DNA from: Pohlia nutans
Lineage: Eukaryota; Streptophyta; Bryopsida; Bryales; Mniaceae
Length of the DNA: 64,000 bases
Assembly (NCBI GenBank): GCA_022496805.1
Contig: CM040088.1
Span: 23,095,001 to 23,159,000 of the forward strand
Reading direction: 5' to 3'
Shown: positions 23,252 through 36,019 of the stretch, piece after piece
How positions within the stretch are numbered: position 1 is the first letter of the stretch
Layout: every line of letters begins with the position of its first letter
Notes under the pieces: model-generated
What the model was told of the DNA's origin: nothing
The model's input: the letters and a program-made list of their open reading frames with translations, nothing else
Database searches by the model: none
Program-made: the position numbers and the translations under genes

Positions 23252-23652
23252 TAAAGTTGGATGTCCTAAAACCACCAATTTAAAAAATATGGCCTCATTT
23301 TAACAAGGTTATTTATGAGAAATATTTTCCGGTCATTTTGAAGAAGATTTCTCACGGAATGCACAAATTTTCGCAATTTAATTCCCAATATTCAAATTGA
23401 TACAAATTTTTGAAGTGAAAAGAACTTCGTGACCCAAATCAGACCTCTAGGTTTCCCCATGACCACCGTGTGGTACTAATTTTCACTCATTATGATACCC
23501 AAAACCACCAACTACTTCTTCGCAATGCTTGGCATGCCATTGGTTTGCTTGAATAGTGAAATTGGTGGTTTTGAGTCTAAACTATGGTGACCCCAAGAAA
23601 ACTCTACATGTCATATTTGGGGGAGGTGGTGGTTTTAGGACATCCAACCTTA
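23252..23652 (+). mobile_element. TIR element (MITE), copy B
   Basis: The ends are GTTGGATGTCCTAAAACCAC and its mirror GTGGTTTTAGGACATCCAAC. It is about 401 bp and homologous over its length to copy A at 19933-20337. No coding capacity. Confidence 0.75.
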
Positions 23653-24206
23653 GTACAGCCCAATCTCTTCTTTGACTTAATTCACAAGGGACAAGCACAA
23701 TTGCTCAATCACAAAATTTAAGCACTACTGTAATGCACTATGCGCCAGAAACCGAGATTGATAAAACCAACCCAATTTTCCATAGTGACCTTATGACACT
23801 CGCATCAACCCCGACAACAATCAAAAGCAGCCATCACCTGCAGAGCGAAAAAAGAAGCTCAGTCAAGTACAGAAAGCCAGCCAATCTTGGCCCAATCATG
23901 TCAAAAAGCGATGTTGATTTAGATTCTCAAAGTAAAGAGTGCAGGCTAAGAAGGGCTAAAGAATGTTACGGAGATGTAACCTTTCAAATGTAATTGATAA
24001 ACGTTGGAAAATTGATGCTGAGCTAGAAAGCAAAAGCATTCTTGAACGCTGTTCTTTGTAATTATGTCAATAATCACAGGCTATTTCCTTATCTGTGATT
24101 CATAACAATTAAGGCAATATACTAAAATCATTAAAAGTACAAACATACTATGCAGTCGAAGGGATTAGTCTTGTATCCATGCCTTTTGGAAATTGGAACT
24201 GATGGA

Positions 24207-27200
24207 TCAATGCTGCTTCTTGCCTCTAAGAGGCGGTTTCTTCTTCTTGGTGGGCTTCAGAAGCTTCTCTCTTTTCTCTAACCTCCTTCGCTTCTCGTTC
24301 TCTATACGAGCTGCAAGAGCTTCAATCCTCCTTGTTTCGCTCATATGCGCTAATTTCGAATATCTCCTAGGCCAGACCTCACCTATGCTGGTGTGGATCT
24401 GCTTCATAACAGGCACTGCATCACTCGACATCCATGCACCTTTAAAGAAGCTCATGGAATTCACCTTTGGTAACATAACACTGTCCTCCAAGTCCAGATT
24501 CATACAACGAGGTGAATCCTTCAGCCACAATCGTAAGGCATGGCCCTTGGTTATCAAAGCACCCTCCCGTGGTGGTCGCATGTAAAATGGAGATCCCATT
24601 TCCCACAAGTGAGCTCTTATGGTCTTGTTCAGCGAGACACCATTCTGATATCCTTGAGTTCCAGTGACCATCAGCACCTCCTTTGGTGGCTCTAGAAACC
24701 CGTCAAGAGATGCCTTCTACAAAAACAATAAAATCCCCCTCAGAAACGAAATATAGTGAGCCCAAATCCATAGAAAGATGACTACACTTACTATACCATA
24801 TACCAAAAAAATGGACATTTGCCCCATTAGGAGTTAAGATGTGAGCCGCCTAATGAATTGAAAATTCATCATAACAGCACTGGTTGCAAGAGTGAGAGGT
24901 AACCTGCATCTCGATGAACCAGTGATTCAGAGCAACCAGAGCCGTCCCTGGGGAAAAGCTTCGAAAGTCAGCCTCCCAGTTTTGCTCCTCTACCCTGCGA
25001 AATCCAAAAACAGTCAACGGGTTCGATCATATTGACATTATCAACCTCACACGAAGGTGCTATTTGTCCAATATAGCTCGTTAACATGGATGCTTCGTAG
25101 AATAATTCGTCAAGATTTTTTATTTTTTTTCAGTACACCGGTGGAAGACAGTAACATAGAGGTGGACAAACAGGGGCTGATATTAACATACCTGGCAAAA
25201 TTTCTTGGATAAATGTCAAGACGAACTGCAAGATCGTAAATATGACCAGCTGTTGCGCGTAATTTAAATGCCCAAAGAATATCCACCAGAACATTGACCA
25301 TGCCCTGTCCACCGTCAGCTGCCGTGGCCTGCAGGTATCTAAACCAATCTTCCACCTCTTCCATTGCAGCCTCTCTCTCCATTATAAGCCTGTATAAATC
25401 AACCAAATTAAAGCCATCTACTACTGCACGTGAGGACCAATTGAAGAGATCGTTTGAGAGAGGTAAACACATTTAGAAACAGTGCATCACGTGAACAATA
25501 TTGCATTAAGCCCACAAAGCTATCCCTTGACCCTCAACAGAGACGAGACTGCAATAACCAGCGACTCACAAACGAAACTCTCATCGCCATGATTTAAAAT
25601 ATCGATGAGATTATCCCTGAAGGTGTACCTGAGTGGAAGCGGACATCCTGCATTACGCAAAGCTGCCAAAAGCCTTAAAAGATCAATCCGATCGGCACAT
25701 TGACCACAAGCCTGGAGCACACAGATCCAGGTCATATAAGTTGGCTCTATCCCAGCCTCAACCATTTCCGTCAATTTCTCCAGCCCAGATAAATAGTCCT
25801 TTTTCATCATGCACTCGTTGATGAGTTTGGTGTAAGACGAAGCGTTCGCAGTTTCAACGCTCTCTCCTGACGATTCCAGCGTTGCCACTTGAACAAGCTC
25901 GCTATCTAATTGCCCCTCATCCGGGAGCATATGAGTAGCTTCTTCTGTATCTGGGAATGGCACTTGCGCAGCCTTGCACAAATGCAGCTGTTCGTAAGAT
26001 TCTCTTGTGCTGGTGTGGTATAAGTCACCCAATATCCAGCCTGTAGCGTGGATTCGGCAAGACCTGAGCTTTCTACTGCACAGCCTCTTCGAACCTAAAC
26101 CCAAACCACATCTGAGAGATTGCATGCCTTGATCTCCTGGAGATATAGCATGGACTGCCTTCCACTGCATGAATAAACAGATCGTTGAAAATCTTAACTC
26201 ATCTGCAGCGGCTTCTGGAGAACTTGTGTACGGTATAACCATCTGATGAGGATCTCCAGCTTGAAGCCTTGGAAATTCGATGCGATTCGTATTCGAGATG
26301 ACATACTTGCTCATATCGCCCTCGACCACAGGAGTGGCTGTCTGCAGAGAAGAACTATTATTAAGATATTTACGAGGCCAACAGCTGAGCTGAAGCGGAA
26401 CTAGCGGAATACTTGACGGAGAGAATCTGACGAGGTTTCACCAAACTCCTGCAAATCCTCCGTTGATGCACTCACCTGCTGTACGTTACCATCATCTGAA
26501 ATATCCTGCACACCATTGCTAAGAGCTTGCTGCTGAGAGGTTTCATCCAGTGTGGATAAAACCGACTTTTCACCTTCACCTAAACTCAGGTACTTCTTTC
26601 CTAAAACGTAGCTAGTGCAAGCATCCAGATCGAAACCACGCTGCTCCATTTCGTTGACAATCTCTGCAGCTTCTGTAACATTCTTGTTTGCGATGCAGCC
26701 ACCCAATAGAGTGTTGTAAGTTATTATATCTGGTCTAAGGCCTGCGCGTTCGATCTCTTTCAAGAGAGCAGATGCCATACCAGGCTGCAAGTCATACTTG
26801 CATCGAGCATTTGCAATTGTGTTGAAGGTAATGATATCAGGTTCACAACCTCGTTGTTCTATAAGCTCAAGAATTTGCTCCACTGCCTCCCATTGTCCTT
26901 GCTTGGCATAGACACCTAAAATTGCATTAAATACCTGCAAAAAAAACTACCCTCATGAGCTTCCACCGTAGTATCAAGGTGAGAATCCAGAGGAAGCAAC
27001 GGCATATACCAGACAGATCGAATTTCATCTCAGTAAACCAAACCGCTGAGCAAAACCATAACTAAACAAAATATATCTATATGCTACCAAAAGCCGTAGA
27101 AGATTCTCCTTCTCAGCAACGTTCTACTGCTCAAACAGCGAACAAATTCTCTTGTACATCTGTTAAAAACTATGGCTGTTGGCATTAGAACTCAATGCGA

Positions 27201-28466
27201 GCTGTTACCAGAACCGTAGCTACGGCCAGTTATGTAACCCAGTGATTTTATTTTTCATTTTTTCAAGGGAGTCTCATTGGCGATTTGAAATTGAAACTTG
27301 AAAAATAGAAAGCATTTTTTGGCGATTTACAATTTATTTTACGACAAATACATAGCTTTCTATAGAATTGTTGGCTATACATACCAATGGTAAGGGAAGA
27401 TTATGGCGATATACTCTATTTTTTACCCAATTTTTCTTATAGCAACATAGCAAGCCCATTTTTAAAATAGCAAGTTGGCGATATATAGCCACAAAAAAAT
27501 TCCCTGATGTAACCTCACCTGAATGCAGGACGAAAGCTGCGGTTCCGCTTTCACAAAAAGCCCCCGGGCAGCCTCCAATTGGTTTGCTTTGCCGAGGATG
27601 TGGAGGACGGTTGCGAGCAGGCGAGGATTAGGAGTATACCATTTCTGAAGGTTTAGCCACTCGTAAAGCTCCAGCACCCGTTGCCAATTTTGATCACCAA
27701 CGTTCCTCACCACAACAGACAATTCATCGTTATTTAACTGCTCCGGCCAGGCATCGAGCACATCGGTAACCGGCCTGGCTAACTCCAAGGAACAAATCGC
27801 CGTTGACAATCGTTTCGCCCTGTTCTTCAAGTCCGTCGCTTTCCTAAGGGCCAATTTGGACATAATCTGAAGCCTGCGAGCCTGTCCCTTCTGCCGCTGG
27901 CGGAATGCCTCTCTCTGCCTCACCATTTCTTCCCTCTCAATCAGCGGCGTCTCTTCATCTCCATCTCCTATGATCAATTGAATTTGACATTTTAAAACCA
28001 TGAATCTTTGGTCCTTTAGGAGTTAAGCAAGAGTACTATACACATACAAAGATTGAAAACATTAAAAAATGCTCAAATTATTGCAGAATTAGAAACCAGT
28101 ACCATCTGTGGCCTGCACACATTCTTCTCCCTGCACTACAAATCTCGCATCCGAGCGGCTCAATTCCTCCCAGTCCGGCAGCCGCGGGCGACCCGCACTC
28201 TCCGACTCCCTCGCAATTCGCCGCTGCAGCAACTCCTCACTCTTGTGCGGCCACCTCACTTCTGGCTTGGCTCGAGTATACACGAACTCCGGCCTCTGCT
28301 TCCTCCCTTCACTTAATCTGCTTCGAACACGAGACCTCAGCAGGGGACGGAGATGAGGCGTGCGCGAGGAGCAGAAACGCAGGCGCGAGCGAGGTGCAAG
28401 TGGCGTAGAATTGAGAGTGGAGCCAGGCAGACAAGCCATAGGGGAGGAGCACAAAGCATCGGCCAT
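24207..28466 (-). CDS. EMB1270: EMB1270-like chloroplast PPR protein with a shortened repeat tract
   Basis: Seven exons on the minus strand: 28466-28103, 27967-27519, 26934-26413, 26341-25566, 25389-25192, 24994-24904, 24716-24207. Phases close to 969 codons. The N-terminus is Ser/Arg-rich and transit-peptide-like, followed by EFVYTRAKPEVRWPH. PPR motifs are visible at about 272-375 (VFNAILGVYAKQGQWEAVEQ, TFNTIANARCK, ITYNTLLGGC) and late in exon 4 (LEKLTEMVEAGIEPT). The tail contains LLWEMGSP-type (AHLWEMGSPF), LRLWLKDSPRCMNL and a lysine-rich end. Both ends match my recollection of Arabidopsis EMB1270 (At3g18110, about 1440 residues), which acts in chloroplast group II intron splicing with CFM2. 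Between the two PPR blocks there are only about 260 low-complexity residues instead of roughly 840. The exon 4 donor and exon 5 acceptor (25566/25389) are the least certain. Confidence 0.85.
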
Positions 28467-28469
28467 GAA

Positions 28470-28870
28470 ACAAAAATTGGCTATGGCAATGGCCTGGCAA
28501 TCATCAACTCGAGCAACGATTGAATGCGAGCTTTAATTCCTAATCTCGAACCTTACTCATAATTTTTTGAAAAAATCTCTATAAAACAAGAATTGGCTGT
28601 GGCTTGCCTAGACCCGGCGGTCATCAACTCTCCTCACCTCGGAAATCTCTCATCAAAAACTGAATGCGAGCTTTAAACTCCTAATCTGGAACCTTCTCCT
28701 CGCTCACAAATTTTGTGAATCATAAAAGTCAGCTTGTATTTTTCCACCTTGTGTTTTCACTTAAGAAAACTGGAATTGTCTATGGCGATGGCAATACTTG
28801 CCTAGTTCCGGCTGACTAATGCGGGGCTTAGCTTAAACCCTGATCTCGAACCTTCTCCTCACTCATTCAC
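28470..28870. promoter_or_regulatory. Three diverged tandem copies upstream of the EMB1270-like gene
   Basis: Units at about 28472-28555, 28588-28705 and 28765-28868 share GAATTGGCTGTGGC-like starts, GCGAGCTTTAA, CCTAATCTCGAACCTT and CTCACTCA. They lie immediately 5' of the ATG at 28466, so they form the promoter or leader. A regulatory role is inferred from position only. Confidence 0.5.
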
Positions 28871-28901
28871 CAAAAAAATTGAGAAAAAATTGAAAAAATA
28901 C

Positions 28902-29246
28902 CTAGAAGATGCGCAAATAACTTAGCTGTGAGCGACCGAAATCTGATGCAACCCTGAATTGACGGGTCGTGCTTGCCAATTTCGGCAGCGACGCAGGCAT
29001 TGCTGGAGCTTCAGGCAGCCTTCTCGTTTTGATCTTCACCATCTTCATCTTCGTCCAAGAGGATGAATGTCTGAATTCATCCATGACCTGCTTTCGTCCG
29101 ATTACAATCCGACGGCGGAGCTTCTCCTCCGATGAATGAATGAGTCGTGGATAGAGGAGGCTCAAGAAATGCGCCACGTCAGCTGTAGATATTTTAACAT
29201 TCCATTGGATAAAAAGCAATGTGAAGCAATGTAAAGGTATGTTCAC
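28902..29246 (-). other. GC-richer block with a possible leader exon
   Basis: On the minus strand an open stretch ends in CATCTTCTAG followed by GTATTT at 28901, a plausible splice donor. It lies 430 bp upstream of the EMB1270-like start and could be an upstream untranslated exon. The predicted peptide is basic and resembles nothing I recognise. Confidence 0.25.
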
Positions 29247-29519
29247 ACTTGGAATTAAGAGGTCTTAGCAAAATGAATTTAGTCCAAAGATGTTCAAATT
29301 GCATTCAAAAGGGACCTATTGCATCTAAAGTTGTATGCAAATCCTTAGTAGAAGATGTATGCAACCGTTATGGTTCTATGTGAGAGCATCGTCAACCCTG
29401 CCCGGTCTACAACTTGGCAAAGGGGGCATAATCAAGGATTTAGCGGGGTTATTATTAGCTCGCCCTAGTTGGCCCATGGTAAGACTCGCTACAACTCGAC
29501 AGTCACGGTCAACGGAGTA

Positions 29520-29803
29520 AAGTCGGCGCAAACACGTCGACTTGGTCAAACCACGTCATTGGTAAAAATACATAAAACATTGTACAATCATAAAGCATTA
29601 CACTGATTTCATAGCTATATATATAAACAATTAATGTTGAATAAGATTCCAAAGAACGTATCGAGAGTTTAGTAGTCCATGCAACGTGCCAGGTCAAGGA
29701 GAAAATGTGACAGGTACGGCGGAGGGAGGGGAGTTGAACTGCCAACGGTAACCTCCAGCATCCAGTACCACCGCAGCAAACCTAGATACCAGGCCACCCT
29801 TTG
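29520..29803 (-). mobile_element. Possible tRNA-derived SINE
   Basis: On the minus strand the sequence begins GGGTGGCCTGGTATCTAGG (A-box-like). About 55-60 nt on it reads GGCAGTTCAACTCCCC, which fits an RNA polymerase III B box. It then continues into about 200 bp of unrelated sequence. No second copy was found here, and no clear target duplication, so this is tentative. Confidence 0.35.
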
Positions 29804-29933
29804 TAGAGGGTGGCGATGCATTGATGCATAAAATTATTTCTTTTTCTTAAACAATTTTTTTCTACAAATTTCAATCACATACCAAACTTTAATGGCAAGA
29901 GAGAAAGCCAACATACAAACTTTAGAACAGCTC

Positions 29934-30231
29934 CACCGCAGCCCTCCCAGAGTCTCTCACACTCCAGAACTAAATGAAAAGTGCCAAGGGCCCTTCAAAA
30001 ATGCCTCTTGACTCTCAATCCTAGCGTGTTAAGAAATGGCCCTTCAAATCACTATTTAGTTGACTATATCCCCACATTCTACTTGTGATTGGTCCATTGA
30101 CTATTTGATGTGCACTTTTTATGTGTGAGGGCTGTGCAAGGGTGGGGAAGTGTAAGTGCAAGGGCTCAAGTGTAAATGAATAATTTCAGCGAGTCATCTC
30201 TAGCGTGTACGTGTACGAGTGGAGATGCTCT
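29934..30231 (+). mobile_element. MITE of the AGAGCAT family, copy 3
   Basis: The ends are TTAGAACAGCTCCACC and GAGTGGAGATGCTCTT. ATACAAAC stands just outside both ends, which fits an 8-9 bp target duplication of MULE or hAT type. It is closely similar to 19161-19464. Confidence 0.75.
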
Positions 30232-30815
30232 TATACAAACATTTGATAAAATTAGAATGATGAATTTAGATTCTTGGATGTCAATACGAGTATTTAAAGA
30301 ACACAAAATCACAAAACTTTGCTTTTTAGTTAGTGTGATTCTAATTAATTTATATATAATAGGATGTATTCACTCCACTGGCATGCTATGAAAGCTCTGC
30401 CTCGAGGGCCGGGCTAGAGGGGCAATGCCTTCACAACATGGAGTACTCAATGGGTGGAGGTGGAAGTGGAGGTAGCCAGTGATGTCATTTATTTAGGTGA
30501 CAAACCAAAAATGCAAGCAAACAGACTGAGTTGAATTGTGAAAACAAACTCAAACGCATCAGAAGCTCAAATCTGACCTAGATTTCATTGGACCTGCTCA
30601 TGATTCCACGATCCAAGCAGCTTTTCCCTGTAAGTAGCACCTGTCCTGCAGGGACCAGATTAACAAATTTGATGATGACAAACATCACAAGCTCAGGCTA
30701 GAGGGTAATATACATACTGGTACAGTACAATATTACAAGCTGAGTATGACATTATTTTAGGAAAGCACTTTCTGCATTGATACAAGGAAATACTCAGTGA
30801 CTATCAAATCGATGT

Positions 30816-33170
30816 TCAGTCATCATCTACCCAGAGAAGGCTGAACATGCTTGCAACAACAAGGAAAAGAGCTTGCAAATGAGCTTCGAAGTACAGAACA
30901 TCTGCATCTGACAATCTATCGCCTACAAAAATTCTAAAACGTACGAAGGAAGCTAATTTGGTGATAGTTGTAGCAAAAACAGAGTAGCAGAAACCCAGGG
31001 TGACCGAGAATGCAGTTCGCCAAAACATCGTTCCCGTCTTGGTGGAACTCATGAACATCTTTAGCTGATGTGACAACCTAATGCCAGAAACAAAAATTCA
31101 CATCAGGACACAAGTTAGTACGAATTCCAATGAAATGATTAAGCCTGCAGCTCAATTTCTCCATTTAAGCGCTAACATTCTGATAAGGATGACCATGGCA
31201 GGTGCTGCAAAGCCCAGGAAAGAGGACCCATTTTCGCACATTTAAGACTTTTAAACCTGGGTCATACGCATTCCGATTTCTATGAAATTTAACACAAAAC
31301 ACAGGAATGGAAGTTGAACACTCCATTTACGAAACTCAAAAATAACCTCAAAGCTTTACACAGTGTCCATAATAATGAGGTGTTATCATAGCAAGTACCC
31401 TCGAGAGCTCTAGGAGTCCAAAATGCTCAATATCCGAGAAATAGCAGGTCCTTACAGGATCCAAAATTGACCAAAAAATAGATTGGGCTTCAATGGCTCG
31501 TTGGTAGTGCAGTTGCTCAAGACTTGATCTATGAGCTCTATTGACAGGAGATTTCCAGGATTGTACTTGCAGGGATAGACCTCATCGATCTGTAAGCAGA
31601 ACACACCGCCCATTTGAAAAAATGTTCCATTTGAGTAAATCAGCACAAGCCAGCACTAAATGTGCACCTTGACAGTTGATACGAGACCAAATAGATGCTT
31701 TCACTAGAAATAAAGAATATGTGAAGTTTATCCAAGCTCTACAATCAAACGATCAAGGCATTCCATCACGCTGCCACGCCAGAGGAAGATAACATGTGCA
31801 TATGGAAGCAAACTTCACCTGAAACCTTTCTTTAGCCCGCCACACAGCACTGAACCCTGGCCTGCAATCTAAAGGCAAAGCCTCTCTCGGGGATTCTGCT
31901 GCAGCTTCCACAGCATCGACTGAAGCATGCGGCCTGTATTCTACCTGCAAACCCAAAAAAATAATCAATGCCTCAACTCTTAGGGGACGCTTCTCAAACC
32001 TCACGTCTTTGCAGAAAAACGTTACATACGTCCATTGAACCCTGCTTACTTCTGATAAGTAAACACACCGATCCGGAAATACAAGGAAGGGCAATAAATA
32101 TTACGAGGAAAAAATGATGGAAAAATAGATTAAGCACATAAATACTCAGTATGATTCCAAAGGATTGTCGCACCTCAATCACCGAGGTCCAATAATAGTC
32201 GAAGTAACACTGGAACTTAGAGTGACCTGCATAATCCCTGCCACTGCTAGGCATAGTAATGTAATTGTCAACCTCACATATCTTAACAGAGCGAAGATCC
32301 ACACCTGCAGTATATACAATGAGAGACGCCATAGTTAATTGGTGGTCCCATACTCATCGAGTAAAGACAGAAACAAGCATGGCAAGCACATTCCTTTAAA
32401 CCTACAAACCCTAGATGAAATATAAAAGTGCATCCTTGCACACTCCTTGCGATATGTCCTGAAATGTTCAGGAAAGCCTATGACTGCGTTTAAGCAAGAT
32501 GGAGACTAACAACACTCGTCATAATGAGGCCAGAAGTTTACCACGATCATGAAACTCAACCAACCAACTTGTCGGGGCAGGCACACATTGACTCACTCAC
32601 ATCAAGAATTTAGGACCCCACGGATTTTTAACGATTTCCGTGCAAAGTCCGAATTTTCATGGGTGTATACATTTCCCACACAGATTCCACGCCAATTCCA
32701 CACAGATTCTGCATTTCGTCAAATAACGAAAAGAGTGAATGCACAATCCATGCGGAATTAGCACAGAATCCATGCAAAATCCATGCAAAAAATGAACACA
32801 TCTATGAAAATTCGGACTTCACACAGAAATCGTTAAAAATCCGTGGGGTCCTAAATTCCTGAAGGAGGTGTTGATTATCAAATGCCCACATGTGAATAAA
32901 GATGATAGAAATACCTTTAGATAAGATCTTGCAGCTGGAGGAGACCGGCGAGAGCTTGGAAGGTGGAAGATTGGCTAGGAGAAGCATAGAGCAACCACAG
33001 AGAATGGCCACAAGAAGGCCTGAGAAAATCGTGACAGCACAGACAAGCCACCAGCGAAACAGATGCACTGTCATGACGCGCCCTTGGCGACAATTCTCCA
33101 TGCTGTGATACAAAGGCACTCCCAGCATGATCCCTGTCACCACCACTCCGCAAAATGCTGCCTCCTCCAT
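30816..33170 (-). CDS. Four-pass membrane protein of unknown function
   Basis: Five exons: 33170-32915, 32304-32174, 31944-31819, 31589-31456, 31077-30816. All junctions are GT-AG and phases close to 302 codons with a TGA stop. Predicted membrane segments are at about 4-21, 40-66, 233-256 and 282-299. Between segments 2 and 3 is a long hydrophilic domain with spaced cysteines: VKICEVDNY, FQCYFDYYW, LDCRPGFSAVW, YPCKYNPGN and SNCTTNEP (a possible N-glycosylation site). The layout suggests an extracytosolic cysteine-bonded domain held by hairpins. I recall uncharacterised plant membrane proteins with a similar DCRP-then-W motif, but no function. ATG 33170 is chosen because it opens the first hydrophobic segment and the exon ends in a good donor. 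A TIR element lies in intron 1. Confidence 0.8.
32606..32858. mobile_element. TIR element inside intron 1 of the membrane-protein gene
   Basis: 253 bp with long terminal inverted repeats of about 55 bp. GAATTTAGGACCCCACGGAT begins the left end, and its mirror ATCCGTGGGGTCCTAAATTC closes the right end. The arms also share AAGTCCGAATTTTCAT. No target duplication is clear. Non-coding. Confidence 0.8.
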
Positions 33171-34361
33171 GTCTCACAGGAAATTAATTGCCAGAATTTT
33201 TTAAAAGTAGGAACCGCCACAAATGTCTCTAAACATTTGCCTTACAGTGACCACTGAGGTGCATGTCTCATTGCAGCACTCACCAACAGTGGAATCAAAA
33301 CCCTTGGAAGGCGACTTCTGCTTGTTTCTGCTACATCTGAGAGGTGTCATGATGAATGACTTCAAGCTTATAAGCAACTGCACATAAGATCAATAACAGA
33401 TCAACAGGAGCAATCCCTACGACTTTAAAAAAATAATCTCACTACAATCACCATACGAGATGATGACACAATGAGCTCAAAACAAGTATAGAGGCACATT
33501 GCCTTTGGTATCTCAAGAACAGGAGAGCCTTGAAGTTATGCTAAGAATTTTATCACGATGTCTAATAAGGCAGCACCAACAACCGTGACTTTCGGAGCCT
33601 CTTGGCTAGGGATTTGGTCAAGAAATCTTGGAAAAAATATTCAGAGATCCAGCAAATAGAGAGGATGTCAAGGGGAAAAAAACTGCATCATTCCAACTTG
33701 TATTTGATTTCATAAGAATTTTTAAAGCTTTGGAACCATGTGGACTAGGGAGCAACATTAGGAGGCTATAAAAACAGTGTGCAAGAGAACCAGAAAACAA
33801 CAAGGAGTTTTGTCACATTCCTGCTTCTAGGATATTGGTCCCATGCTTCCCAGTTATTGGTACACGTATAGCTCGGCAACTAGTCCCTACCAGTTAGTGG
33901 TGCTGCTACCTCAGGCAGAACTAAATTCGAGATTTACAAGATATCAGATTACAATCTACTCCGATGACCGCAATCCCGACCTTGAACACACGCCACAACT
34001 TGAATAATTATTATCAAGGATAAAATGACACCGAGACACATCTCCATCTCTTTTGAACAAAAAAAAACGTAGAAAAGAATAAATAGACAGAAGTACTAAT
34101 TCAACCAATTCATGCGAACTTAAAATAACTAATTCCAAATTAAAAGCCCGGCTGGTCGTTTTTCGTCCGAGCTACCTTCCAAGTGAATCTCTTCCTGACA
34201 TGCGCATTTTTTTACTTAGTTTTTATATGGTAGTTATGCTCTTTTGTGCATGGTCGAAGTTGCTAATATCTTTGCGCTCCATTCAGCTGATGTTCTCCAT
34301 TTGTGTGCTGTAAAGTAGATTTCTCTTATGACTACTCTATACTCGGTATTCTTCTTCACTA

Positions 34362-34547
34362 CTCCCTCTGTCACATAATAAGCTTCCTGATTGCTCAAAC
34401 TATTTGTCCCATAATAAGTTTCCTGTTTGCTCAAACTACTACTCCTAGTGGCCCAAGTTCCACACCATTGTGCTCAGGGTCCACACCATTGGACTAGTTA
34501 ATTCTTCTATTTTGAGGGTTGAGGAAGCTTATTATGGGACAGAGGAG
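34362..34547. mobile_element. Stowaway-type MITE (Tc1/mariner)
   Basis: CTCCCTCTGTCACATAATAA at the left and TTATTATGGGACAGAGGAG at the right form the terminal inverted repeats, flanked by TA on both sides (34360-34361, 34548-34549). The CTCCCTC-type terminus and TA duplication are hallmarks of Stowaway elements. 186 bp, non-autonomous. Confidence 0.85.
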
Positions 34548-34549
34548 TA

Positions 34550-36000
34550 TAACGCTAGTGGAGAACATCAGCTGGTCTGAAGTCTTGATCACCGGATGTT
34601 TTCTAAGGTCTAGAAAACCCATTTGTGTGAGGAAAGTCACCCATTTATAATGCAAGTGTCATCCAAACACGTGACTTCTAAGAAATGAGATGATTAGATC
34701 AGGTTCTATGACAATCAAAGATGCTTTCATGACACACATTGTAGATGCAATACTCATGGTTCAAGGGTAGTCTAGACTTGATATTGGGACCCCACTACTT
34801 CAAACTTCAACAATTCATAACTCATTCATATGGAATCTAAATAACACATATTTATTTTTGTACGTTGCAATCCTCTTCATGATCCTCTTCAAAACAAGAC
34901 AAGACCAAAAAACATTAAAATTAAAATTAAATATCATTCTAGTAATGGAAACAACTCAAACCACAGGAATGGATTCCTTACCTCAATAATATGTGGAAGA
35001 CATGTAGATAAATCATGCTCAAATCTCAATCATTTATTGCCTGTGGACTTGCAGGCACACACGTTGAGGGAATTAGCAACGAAAGGAAAACCACATCCAA
35101 ACTAAAATCGCAAAGTCGTATGAAAATCGTCACAGGAAAAAACAGAATATTCTCGATCTCCGATTTCTAACTCAACAACAATTTGCACGTTTTTCAACTA
35201 TTTTCAATCTTTTTATGTGCACTTACAGCTTAAGAACAGAGTCTCTAAAAACAGAATCGAAAAATTGTGTGAACGGGAATATTCCGTTTTCCAGTAACTA
35301 AGGTCTCGCCTCATCTAAGATCGGAATTCAAATCACAAGAAGACAAGGTGAGTGGAGACTTCAAAAGAACACGCACACACACACCTGCCGCGGCCTTCAG
35401 AACTCCTACCATTCCTCGGCGAATCGAGCATACTTTTTTTCACACTATTTCAAGAATTCCTGTTCGCAAGGAGAGGTATCAGCGGAGAAACAGGAACTTA
35501 GCAAAAACGGTGATGTCATTCGAAGCGGAGCTGCATCTGCGAAGCTGCGAAGGGCGGGGCGCACAAGAGAAATGTGCATGAAGGCAGAGCCTCAGACTCC
35601 AAGAGGGGAAGAGGATACGAAATAGCTCTGTTCACACGGACAGCCGTCCTCTGACTTACACATCAGGAAAGTGCCTCGGACCTCTGTTGAACTCCTGCTG
35701 CAATTGCTATACTAAGCTAGGAGCACCTAAAATCAATACTGTACCTACTTAATTGCAACAAAATCTAGTCATTCTAGAACGTAAAACTAGGTAGACCATA
35801 GATAGTTTATCATTTTCGTCAATATACAACAAGAGCTTTATGATGTGCCCAACCATTTGCATTCTAAAATGATTGCATGATTCAGATTTTGTCACAGTTA
35901 GGTACAATGTTGGTTTTAGGTGCTCCTACCTTACCCTTGTTTAAACGCAATATCAATTTCAAGATTTAATAGAGTTAACAAAAAGAGTGTCTCAAAGTGG
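34550..36000. other. Intergenic DNA, no gene supported
   Basis: GC-richer patches at 35340-35660 contain a short CA run (about 35372-35382) and a 77-codon frame without recognisable features. Nothing else is evident. Confidence 0.4.
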
Positions 36001-36019
36001 AGACTCATCTTGTACTCAT

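Noticed and set aside
28053..28356. Plus-strand frames opposite EMB1270-like exon 1
   Set aside because: Antisense shadows of the transit-peptide exon. The minus strand has the conserved motif and correct donor.
35348..35581. 77-codon plus-strand frame near 35.4 kb
   Set aside because: Basic, featureless and next to a CA run. No start context, homology or splice partners were seen.
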